64,000 bases of DNA, taken from the NCBI RefSeq assembly GCF_052048155.1, contig NZ_JBNAIK010000003.1:1-64000 (forward strand). Reading direction: 5' to 3'. A program made the position numbers and the translations under genes. The stretch's first letter is position 1. Every line of letters starts with the position of its first letter. The notes beneath the pieces were generated by a model. That model had not been told where the DNA came from and did not search any database. It saw only the letters and a list, made by a program, of their open reading frames with translations. The stretch is from HIMB114 sp052048155 (lineage in GTDB: Bacteria; Pseudomonadota; Alphaproteobacteria; Pelagibacterales; Pelagibacteraceae). Shown here piece by piece: positions 26,801 to 33,265 of the stretch.

Positions 26801-27658
26801 TTCTGGTCTTTTAAAAGATTTGCTTAAAATAATGCTATTAATCAAACCAGATAGACGATATTTATATTTTTTCAAATCTTTTTCATTTTTAAAAAAATAG
26901 TGAATTAGTATTTTAAACATAGATCTTAAAATTATTGGAAAAATTATAATTATTGCACATAAATAAGTATAATGTTTTCTTAAATAATAAAACTTAGACC
27001 ATGAAAAATGCCATATACTATTGAGCTTCATAGTTTCAATTTCACTTATATTATCAGGTATAAAAGAATTTCCTCTTTCGTGGTTAATTTCTATGTTATT
27101 AATTTGAAAAACTTTTTTATTTTTTTTATTTAATCTTTTGCAAATATCATTTTCCTCAAAATATAAAAAAATATTTTCATCAAAGCCTCCAATTGAATCA
27201 AATGATTTTTTTAAAAAAAACATAGCGGCACCGCTAATGCATTCAATATATTTTATATTTTGATTTTTTTCACTCTGTTTAAGACTCTTGTCATTTTCTA
27301 AATTTTTATATCTTGGGCCCAAAACACCAAAATTATCATTTAATTGATTTGAGTACTTTAAAAAATTGATAATTATATCTTCATTTATTTTTGATAAATC
27401 TGGATTTAAAACAAAAAAATATTTAGTATTAATTAATTTAGCCGCTTCATTAATCGCTGGTCCAAATCCAATATTATCTTTTGATATAAATTTTATATTA
27501 TTATCTTCTGAATAATATTTTTTAAGGGAATGATCGTTTGAATTTTCTACAATTATAATATTTACAGTATTACGGATTAATGAAAGTAAATTTTTAACTT
27601 TTTCATTGCTTTTAAAAGATATAACGACAATTGTTAATTCATTATATTTTAAGTTCAT
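26795..27658 (-). CDS. Glycosyltransferase family 2 (rhamnosyltransferase-like)
   Basis: 287 aa GT-A enzyme. ELTIVVISFKSNEKVKNLLS opens the nucleotide-binding fold, the metal-binding acidic triad appears as FVLNPDLSK, and ISGAAMFFLKKSFDSIGGFD followed by ENIFLYFEENDICKRL is the acceptor signature of WbbL-like transferases. A hydrophobic stretch near the C-terminus (YLCAIIIIFPIILRSMFKI) may anchor it to the membrane. Its ATG overlaps the recombinase stop (ATGA), so the two minus-strand genes are translationally coupled. Confidence 0.88.
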   Translation of the reverse strand: MNLKYNELTIVVISFKSNEKVKNLLSLIRNTVNIIIVENSNDHSLKKYYSEDNNIKFISKDNIGFGPAINEAAKLINTKYFFVLNPDLSKINEDIIINFLKYSNQLNDNFGVLGPRYKNLENDKSLKQSEKNQNIKYIECISGAAMFFLKKSFDSIGGFDENIFLYFEENDICKRLNKKNKKVFQINNIEINHERGNSFIPDNISEIETMKLNSIWHFSWSKFYYLRKHYTYLCAIIIIFPIILRSMFKILIHYFFKNEKDLKKYKYRLSGLINSIILSKSFKRPEL

Positions 27659-28614
27659 AAATTTATTTTGTTAAGAGCGTTATTTTTAAATAAATTTGAC
27701 TCTTTGATATATCTTCTTACCATTTGAGTAGATTTGTGTCCTGTCATAGCCATTATACTTCTTTCATCAGCTCCTAAATTGGCAGTTGCTGTTGCAAAGC
27801 CTGATCTTAAACTGTGCCCTGAATAATTTGTTGGATTTAAATTTGCATTGACCATGTGATTTTTTAATATCAAAGCTACCGATTGGTCTGTTAATCTATT
27901 TTCCAATATATTTCCGCTTTTTGAAATTTTCCTGAATATAGAGTTTTTATTTATATATGAATTACTTAACCAATGTTTTAATGAATGAACTGGACAAAAT
28001 TCAGAATTTAAAAAATAGGGGATTGCTTTTAAAAAGCCTTCTCCATACTGATCTGTTTTTGATCTTTTTATTATTATCTTTATTCCCTCGTTAACAAATT
28101 CTATATCTTGAAAATCTAAATTGACTAATTCCGACCTTCTAAACCCTCCTGCAAAACCAATTAATAATAACGCTTTATCTCTAATTTTTCTATTTTTATG
28201 AATTTTAAAATTCGTATTGATTGAGATTATTATTTTTTTTAAATCTTCTAATGACAGCGGTTTCTTGCCAATTTGAATCGAACCAATTTTTCTTTTAATT
28301 GATTTTAAATTTTCGTTTATAACTGGATGCTTTGTGTCTATATGGTGGCCTTTTAATCTATTGGCAATTACTATTGAAACTAACCTTCTTTTTATAGTGC
28401 TAAATTTTAAATTTTCTTTTGATAATTTTGTTAAATATAGACTGATATCTTTAATTTCCGGTCTTATAGAGTTTTTATTTAAATTATTACAAAATATAAC
28501 AAAATCTCTAAAATCAGATTTGTAAGCCCTAGATGTATTAAATGCTCTTGAGTGCTTTATATTTTCAAGAGTTTCTAGTTCTAAATTTTTTATTTCATTT
28601 GACAAACTTTTCAT
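27655..28614 (-). CDS. Tyrosine recombinase / site-specific integrase
   Basis: 319 aa. An N-terminal SAM-like core-binding domain (about residues 15-100) is followed by a catalytic domain with all expected residues: Arg in GFAGGFRRSELVNL, Lys in KRSKTDQYGEG, H-x-x-R in GHSLRSGFATA, His in MTGHKS and the nucleophile Tyr in VRRYIKES. It therefore looks intact. It resembles mobile-element integrases more than XerC/XerD. No excisionase or other phage gene is nearby and no tRNA abuts it. It overlaps the downstream glycosyltransferase start by four bases; a 36-bp imperfect palindrome lies just before its start codon. Confidence 0.92.
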   Translation of the reverse strand: MKSLSNEIKNLELETLENIKHSRAFNTSRAYKSDFRDFVIFCNNLNKNSIRPEIKDISLYLTKLSKENLKFSTIKRRLVSIVIANRLKGHHIDTKHPVINENLKSIKRKIGSIQIGKKPLSLEDLKKIIISINTNFKIHKNRKIRDKALLLIGFAGGFRRSELVNLDFQDIEFVNEGIKIIIKRSKTDQYGEGFLKAIPYFLNSEFCPVHSLKHWLSNSYINKNSIFRKISKSGNILENRLTDQSVALILKNHMVNANLNPTNYSGHSLRSGFATATANLGADERSIMAMTGHKSTQMVRRYIKESNLFKNNALNKINL

Positions 28615-28615
28615 A

Positions 28616-28651
28616 TTACTAGTGATAACAATAAATTATCGTTACTAATAA
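28616..28651. repeat. Imperfect palindrome directly upstream of the recombinase gene
   Basis: Centred near 28633. The left arm (TTACTAGTGATAACAAT) and the reverse complement of the right arm (TTATTAGTAACGATAAT) agree at most positions, and every mismatch within these arms is a transition. It begins two bases from the recombinase ATG. The size and symmetry would suit a tyrosine-recombinase core site or an autoregulatory operator; neither is demonstrated. Confidence 0.5.
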
Positions 28652-28702
28652 TACAACCAATAATAGATGTCAATACAAATAAAATGCATTTATTTCTTAA
28701 GA

Positions 28703-29074
28703 ATGAAATTATTAGTTAACAATAAAACAATTAACATAAGTCTATTAGATACTAAAACTGCTCATATCATAAGCAAATCAAAAGAATTTAGTTCATTAAT
28801 AAGCACTTGGGGTGATGAGATTTATTTCAAAACTCCAATTAAAGGTATTAAATTAGAGGAAAATGCTCGAAATACCATGGATTTTGGTGAAATTGCTTAT
28901 TGGGTAGAAGGGAATTCGATTGCAATAGGCTTTGGTGTAACACCAGCGTCTATAAATGAGGAAATAAGGCTAGTTTCTAAAGTTAATGTATGGGCAAAAT
29001 TTAATACTAAAGATAACGATATCAATTTTTTTAAGTCTATAAAAGATGATACTATAATTAAATTTATTAATTAA
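28703..29074 (+). CDS. Cyclophilin-like fold protein (DUF369/TM1367-like)
   Basis: About 123 aa. The sequence STWGDEIYFKTPIKG, then ENARNTMDFGEIAYWVEGNS, then IAIGFGVTPASINEEIRLVS and KVNVWAKF matches the small beta-barrel cyclophilin-like family typified by TM1367. The family has no established enzymatic activity. I prefer the ATG at 28703 (MKLLVNNKTIN), which starts the barrel; an in-frame ATG at 28667 would add 12 residues. It lies at the edge of the glycan island and is probably a core gene. Confidence 0.8.
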   Translation: MKLLVNNKTINISLLDTKTAHIISKSKEFSSLISTWGDEIYFKTPIKGIKLEENARNTMDFGEIAYWVEGNSIAIGFGVTPASINEEIRLVSKVNVWAKFNTKDNDINFFKSIKDDTIIKFIN

Positions 29075-29131
29075 TATATTAAAAAAAACGTTTATAATCA
29101 ATATTATATTATATATATCTAATTTATATAT

Positions 29132-29221
29132 TTAATTAATAGTAAACATAATAACTATAGACAAAATAGCTAAAAAACATAAAAAATAACTATGCTCAAG
29201 AGAGTATAGCGATTTAGCCAT
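29132..29221 (-). CDS. Candidate 29-aa single-pass membrane micro-protein
   Basis: A 29-codon ORF that begins MAKSLYSLEHSY and continues with a hydrophobic helix (FLCFLAILSIVIMF). AGAGGA at 29228-29233 lies six bases before the ATG, a good Shine-Dalgarno for this window, where most genes have none. It lies 44 bases downstream of the DUF502 stop on the same strand and could be its last cistron. The ribosome-binding site and codons 7-9 lie within an inverted repeat. No family is recognised. AT-rich DNA easily yields hydrophobic short ORFs, so confidence is moderate. Confidence 0.45.
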   Translation of the reverse strand: MAKSLYSLEHSYFLCFLAILSIVIMFTIN

Positions 29222-29238
29222 CTCTGTTCCTCTTGAGC
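29194..29238 (-). promoter_or_regulatory. Hairpin covering the ribosome-binding site of the 29-aa ORF
   Basis: A perfect 9-bp inverted repeat, GCTCAAGAG and CTCTTGAGC, spans 45 nt. An alternative fold keeps seven outer pairs, leaves AGGAAC as a bulge, and adds an inner stem (AGAGATGGC with GCTATACTCT) around a TAAATC loop. Either fold involves the Shine-Dalgarno and early codons, so it could control translation, or be part of a small structured RNA. Confidence 0.4.
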
Positions 29239-29265
29239 AGCCTAGAATTGCAAAATTATCAGTAA

Positions 29266-29886
29266 TTAAGACTTAATTGAGCCTGCTGACATTATAAACT
29301 TAGAAGCTTCCTCAAAAGACATATCTAAATACGTGACGTCTTTTTCAGGAACCACTAATAAAAAACCACTTGTGGGGTTTGGTGTTGTTGGAACAAAAAT
29401 ATTAATCATTTTCTCCCCTACTTTATCAGTAACTTCACCTGAATTAACACTGGTTGCAAAGCCAAGAGAATAAATACCCTTCCTTGGATACTCAATTAAA
29501 ACCATTTTTTTCTTATTATTAGTGTCATCTGACGCAAAACTTTTGGTTAGCTGAGTTAAACCATTAAAAATTGTTTTTAAGACAGGAATTCTATTAAACA
29601 ACTTGGTATTTAAGTTTATAAAATATCTACCAACAAATGTAACTGATAACATTCCAATAAATGTTATAATGAAGAATGTTATTAATATTTCTAAACCAGG
29701 AATATCAAAAGGAAGAAAATTATTAGGATTTAGATATTTTGGTAATAAATTTGAAAATGCCCTTTCTACAAATATTGAAAAATAAATTGTAATGCCTATT
29801 GGTATTAAAACTACAATTCCAGCTAAAAAATAATTCCTAATTTTAGCTAAAAATGATATTTTTTTAATCTCAGTATCTTTTGACAT
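29266..29886 (-). CDS. DUF502 family membrane protein
   Basis: 206 aa. Two hydrophobic segments, about residues 16-42 (FLAGIVVLIPIGITIYFSIF) and 66-92 (ILITFFIITFIGMLSVTFVG), are followed by the conserved DUF502 soluble part: FNGLTQLTKSFASDD, VLIEYPRKGIYSLGFAT and VFVPTTPNPTSGFLLVVP-like sequence. The family is widespread in proteobacteria and its function is not established. Here it is preceded by a 27-codon ORF four bases upstream and followed by a 29-codon ORF, and it diverges from the M48 lipoprotein. Confidence 0.9.
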   Translation of the reverse strand: MSKDTEIKKISFLAKIRNYFLAGIVVLIPIGITIYFSIFVERAFSNLLPKYLNPNNFLPFDIPGLEILITFFIITFIGMLSVTFVGRYFINLNTKLFNRIPVLKTIFNGLTQLTKSFASDDTNNKKKMVLIEYPRKGIYSLGFATSVNSGEVTDKVGEKMINIFVPTTPNPTSGFLLVVPEKDVTYLDMSFEEASKFIMSAGSIKS

Positions 29887-29890
29887 TATT

Positions 29891-29974
29891 TTATATGCTG
29901 TGACCGGCTGAATAAATTATAAATGTCAAAATTAGTACTAAAATTACTATTAAAACTTTATTATTTAGATTCAT
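29891..29974 (-). CDS. Candidate 27-aa membrane micro-ORF upstream of DUF502
   Basis: An ATG-started ORF of 27 codons, nearly all hydrophobic (KVLIVILVLILTFIIYSAG), that stops four bases before the DUF502 start. Spacing suggests translational coupling. No Shine-Dalgarno is seen, and the composition could arise by chance in T-rich leader DNA. Confidence 0.3.
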   Translation of the reverse strand: MNLNNKVLIVILVLILTFIIYSAGHSI

Positions 29975-30002
29975 GCTTAAATAATATAATATAATACAGA
30001 TA

Positions 30003-30827
30003 ATGAAAAGAAGAGAATTTATTACTTATTTAGGGTGCGGTTGTTGCTCCGTATTATTACCTTCATGTACGTCTGCACCTATTACGAATAGAAAACAATT
30101 AAAAATTATTCCTGAAGCAACAATAAATGCAAATGCAATAAAAGCTTATAATCAATTTAAAAAGAAAGCTAAAATGAGCAAAGATATAAAAACGCTTAAT
30201 ATGATTAAAAGAATTGGTGAAAAAATGGAAAAAGCAATTGCTTTTTATTTTAATAGTAAAAATCTAAAAGATCCAACAAAGAATTTTAAATGGGAGTATA
30301 TATTAGTAGATGATGATAAGACATTAAATGCTTGGTGTATGCCTGGTGGAAAAATTGCTGTTTATACGGGAATATTAAAAGTAACTAAAAATGAAGATGG
30401 TTTAGCAAATGTTATGGGTCACGAAATTGCACATGCTGTTGCTAAGCATTCTGTTGAAAGAGCAAGCGCAGCAATGGCTTTAAATTTGGGTACCGCGGTA
30501 ATAGATATATTTACTGGTGGAGCAATAAGCAGAACAAGAAATACTGTTGGCCAAAATACTGGTGTAGATATTCTACAAGTTGGTGTTTTTAATCCTTTTA
30601 CAAGAAGTCAAGAAAGTGAGGCTGATTACCTTGGTTTAGCTTTTGCATCTCTTACGGGATATAATCTTTATGAGGGTGCAGAGCTTTGGAAGCGTATGAA
30701 AAAAGAAATGGGCTCTGAAGTTCCTCAGTTTTTAAGTACACACCCTTCTCCAACGAATAGAATTAGACAAATAAGAAATTGGATACCACAAATAAGAAGT
30801 CAGTTTCCAAAAATTAAAAATATCTAA
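30003..30827 (+). CDS. M48-family zinc metalloprotease, probable lipoprotein
   Basis: 274 aa. The catalytic HExxH is in NVMGHEIAHAVAKHSVE, with the third ligand Glu in QESEADYLGLAFA. The N-terminus MKRREFITYLGCGCCSVLL contains an RR-x-F twin-arginine-like motif and then PSC, a plausible lipobox, so it may be a Tat-exported lipoprotein; tatABC is at 14.2 kb. Homologues (LoiP/BepA-like) act in outer-membrane quality control (family knowledge). Its stop overlaps the convergent zinc-ribbon ORF by CTAA. Confidence 0.92.
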   Translation: MKRREFITYLGCGCCSVLLPSCTSAPITNRKQLKIIPEATINANAIKAYNQFKKKAKMSKDIKTLNMIKRIGEKMEKAIAFYFNSKNLKDPTKNFKWEYILVDDDKTLNAWCMPGGKIAVYTGILKVTKNEDGLANVMGHEIAHAVAKHSVERASAAMALNLGTAVIDIFTGGAISRTRNTVGQNTGVDILQVGVFNPFTRSQESEADYLGLAFASLTGYNLYEGAELWKRMKKEMGSEVPQFLSTHPSPTNRIRQIRNWIPQIRSQFPKIKNI

Positions 30828-30955
30828 TTTTTTTTTATTTTTTTAAAGGTCTCATTCAAACAATTAGAACAATAAACTCTTTTTTTTGATCTATAATCGT
30901 TAATTGAAACTTTCACAGAAGATTTACACTTAAAACAATTTAAAAAATAAAACAT
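30824..30955 (-). CDS. Small zinc-ribbon-like protein (43 aa)
   Basis: A 43-codon ORF with two CxxC pairs, C7-FK-C10 and C29-SN-C32, separated by 18 residues: a minimal zinc ribbon. The rest is Lys-rich. It begins nine bases after the CCA end of tRNA-Lys on the same strand, so cleavage of the tRNA 3' end would leave a nearly leaderless message. It ends in a four-base CTAA overlap with the M48 gene, the same arrangement seen at uvrA/secF. No family is recognised; a nucleic-acid or protein-binding role is only a guess. Confidence 0.55.
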   Translation of the reverse strand: MFYFLNCFKCKSSVKVSINDYRSKKRVYCSNCLNETFKKIKKN

Positions 30956-30964
30956 GCTTTTATG

Positions 30965-31040
<76 letters not shown>

Positions 31041-31097
31041 ACATGTTATGAAAACAATAACTTCATGTATTAAAAAAACCTATATATTTCAAGCTTT

Positions 31098-32204
31098 TTA
31101 ATAATTTAATTTTTCAATGTGTTGATTGTAAAAATCTTCAAAATTTCCATTTTTTATGGAAATTCTAATTTTTTTCATAAGATCTTGATAGAAAGCAATA
31201 TTATGCCAAGTAATCAGTGTAGATGCCAAAATTTCATTACAATTTATCAAGTGATTCAAATAATTTCGTGAATATAGTTTTGATGCTGGGCAATCAACAT
31301 TAATATCCAGAGGAGCGTCATCTTTGGTATATTTAGCATTTCTCAAATTTAATTTTCCTTCCCATGTAAAAGCTAAACCAGTTCTTCCAGTCCGTGAAGG
31401 AAGAACACAGTCGAACATATCAATTCCTCTTTTAACAGCTCCTAATAAGTCGCTTGGAGTTCCAGTTCCCATGACATATCTGGGTTTATATTTATCCATT
31501 AGTGGAGAGATTTCCTCAACTGTTTCGAACATTTCTTTTTGAGACTCCCCTACCGCAAGTCCACCAAGAGCATAACCGTCAAAACCTATGTCGATTAATC
31601 TATTTAGACTTTCTTTTCTAAGGTCATTAAATATTCCACCTTGAACAATACCAAAAAGCATTTTTTCATCATTATTTCCAAATTCAATCTTAGATCTTTT
31701 TGCCCATCTCATAGACAAATCCATTGAGTTTTTAATTATGCCTTTATCTTTCGAGTACTCAGGACATTCATCAAAAACCATAACGATGTCAGAATTTAAT
31801 TTTTTTTGAATATCTATACTTGTTTCTGGTGACAAAAATATTTTTTTACCATCAATATGAGAGTTAAATGCTACTCCATCTTCACTTATTTTTGTATTTT
31901 TTGATAGTGACATAACTTGAAAGCCACCTGAATCAGTGAGAATAGGTTTTTCAAAATTCATGAAGCCATGCAAACCACCAAATCTTTCAATCCGGTCAGT
32001 ACCTGGTCTCAAATAAAGATGATAAGTATTGCATAATATTATTTGCGATCCTGTTTGATTAACCTGATCAACAGTTAGAGCTTTAACAGTTGCGGCTGTA
32101 CCAACCGGCATAAAGGCTGGAGTATCTATTGAACCTCTTCTGGTATCAATCCTACCAAGTCTTGCACCGCTGTCTTCATTTAATAATGAAAACGTCGCTG
32201 GCAT
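31098..32204 (-). CDS. tgt: tRNA-guanine transglycosylase with altered zinc site
   Basis: Exchanges guanine-34 of GUN-anticodon tRNAs for the queuosine precursor preQ1. Catalytic elements are kept: TDSGGFQVMSL (general Asp), MFDCVLPSRTGRTG (nucleophile Asp) and the pocket residues VFDEC and GGLAVGE of the bacterial type. The C-terminal zinc site, normally C-x-C-x2-C plus His, reads NVDCPASKLYSRNYLNHL: only the middle Cys and the later His (TWHNIAFY) remain. At 368 aa it is full length. The usual neighbour queA is absent; the peptidyl-prolyl isomerase gene directly abuts. tRNA-Asn(GTT) at 1902 is a possible substrate. Confidence 0.93.
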   Translation of the reverse strand: MPATFSLLNEDSGARLGRIDTRRGSIDTPAFMPVGTAATVKALTVDQVNQTGSQIILCNTYHLYLRPGTDRIERFGGLHGFMNFEKPILTDSGGFQVMSLSKNTKISEDGVAFNSHIDGKKIFLSPETSIDIQKKLNSDIVMVFDECPEYSKDKGIIKNSMDLSMRWAKRSKIEFGNNDEKMLFGIVQGGIFNDLRKESLNRLIDIGFDGYALGGLAVGESQKEMFETVEEISPLMDKYKPRYVMGTGTPSDLLGAVKRGIDMFDCVLPSRTGRTGLAFTWEGKLNLRNAKYTKDDAPLDINVDCPASKLYSRNYLNHLINCNEILASTLITWHNIAFYQDLMKKIRISIKNGNFEDFYNQHIEKLNY

Positions 32205-32768
32205 TTATTTTTCAATTGTTATTTTTTCAATAATATCTGGATTATCAACAGAACCAGAGCCAGGTGCACCTTTTTTGATTTGATCAACAAATTCCATACC
32301 CGAAGTTACTTTGCCAAAAACAGTATACTGTCTATCCAAGTGTGAGTGTGTATCAAAACAAATAAAAAATTGACTATTTGCGCTATCTGGACTTTGTGAT
32401 CTTGCCATAGACAGAATCCCGCGTTCATGTGGAACATCATTAAACTCTGCCTTTAAATCAGGTAAATCAGATCCACCTGTCCCTACCATGGCGGGATTAA
32501 AATTATTTTTTGTATTACCGTGTTGTACATCACCAGTTTGAGCCATAAAACCATCTATAACTCTATGAAATGCAACACCATCATACTTACCCTTTTTGCT
32601 TAATTCTAAAATTCTCTCTACGTGATTTGGTGCTATATCTTTGAATAATTCAATTTTTACTTCTCCGTATTTAAGCTTTAACGTTATTTTTGGATTTTCC
32701 ACTGACTCTCCTTTTGTTGTGAATAATAATAAAAAAAAAACTAATAAAATTTTTTTATTTAAATTCAT
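32205..32768 (-). CDS. Peptidyl-prolyl cis-trans isomerase, cyclophilin type, exported
   Basis: Catalyses proline isomerisation in folding proteins. The cyclophilin core is clear: VAFHRVIDGFMAQTGDVQHG (active-site Arg), SMARSQSPDSANSQFFICF and HLDRQYTVFGKV. An N-terminal hydrophobic segment (ILLVFFLLLFTTKGES) indicates export to the periplasm. 187 aa. It abuts tgt and overlaps coaD by one base. Confidence 0.94.
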   Translation of the reverse strand: MNLNKKILLVFFLLLFTTKGESVENPKITLKLKYGEVKIELFKDIAPNHVERILELSKKGKYDGVAFHRVIDGFMAQTGDVQHGNTKNNFNPAMVGTGGSDLPDLKAEFNDVPHERGILSMARSQSPDSANSQFFICFDTHSHLDRQYTVFGKVTSGMEFVDQIKKGAPGSGSVDNPDIIEKITIEK

Positions 32769-33265
32769 TATTTATATTTCTTTTTTAAATATATTAATGC
32801 TGGTCTCGGGGCAAATTTAGCAACATTGCCATTTAGTGAGGCAATTTCCTTAACCATTCTTGATGAAATAGCTTGATTTTCTATATCTGCTGTTAAAAAT
32901 ATAGTTTGGATATTTTTATCTAGCTTGTTATTCATGCCTGACAATTGAAATTCATATTCAAAATCTGCAACGACTCTTAATCCTCTGATTATAATAGATG
33001 CGTTAATTTTTTTACAATAATTTACTGTAAGCATATTAAAACTAGTAACTTTTATTTTATTTTTTATATTTTTAGGGAGTGCATAAATAGTTTTCTTAAC
33101 TATATCAATTCGTTCTTTTAAATTAAAAAGACATTTTTTTTCATTATTAGTAGCTATAGCAACATGCAACTCATCGACAATTTTTGTAGCTCTTTTAATA
33201 ATATCTAGATGCCCAAAAGTTATTGGATCAAATGTTCCGGGGTATAGTGCAATTCTTTTACTCAT
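32768..33265 (-). CDS. coaD: Phosphopantetheine adenylyltransferase
   Basis: Penultimate step of coenzyme A synthesis. Nucleotidyltransferase motif YPGTFDPITFGHLDIIKRA at the N-terminus, SIIIRGLRVVADFEYEFQ, and the C-terminal ISSRMVKEIASLNG. 165 aa, normal. It overlaps gyrA by eight bases, in the gyrA-coaD-ppi-tgt order common in alphaproteobacteria. Confidence 0.97.
   Translation of the reverse strand: MSKRIALYPGTFDPITFGHLDIIKRATKIVDELHVAIATNNEKKCLFNLKERIDIVKKTIYALPKNIKNKIKVTSFNMLTVNYCKKINASIIIRGLRVVADFEYEFQLSGMNNKLDKNIQTIFLTADIENQAISSRMVKEIASLNGNVAKFAPRPALIYLKKKYK

Larger units (their letters stand above)
23178..28614. other. Accessory surface-glycan island with a tyrosine recombinase
   Basis: A block of five genes between tatD and the cyclophilin-like gene: a two-domain glycosyltransferase, a family 2 glycosyltransferase and a methyltransferase on the plus strand; a second family 2 glycosyltransferase and an integrase-type recombinase on the minus strand. 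The base composition is visibly even more AT-rich than the flanking core genes, with long A and T runs. The set points to variable surface polysaccharide synthesis. The first gene overlaps tatD by eight bases, so the block is well embedded and perhaps not recent. No flanking direct repeats were recognised by eye. Confidence 0.6.

Noticed and set aside
29160..29260. Possible 6S or 4.5S RNA in the 191-base gap after the cyclophilin-like gene
   Set aside because: No SRP tetraloop motif or 6S-type open bubble could be recognised; the hairpin is reported as a local element instead.
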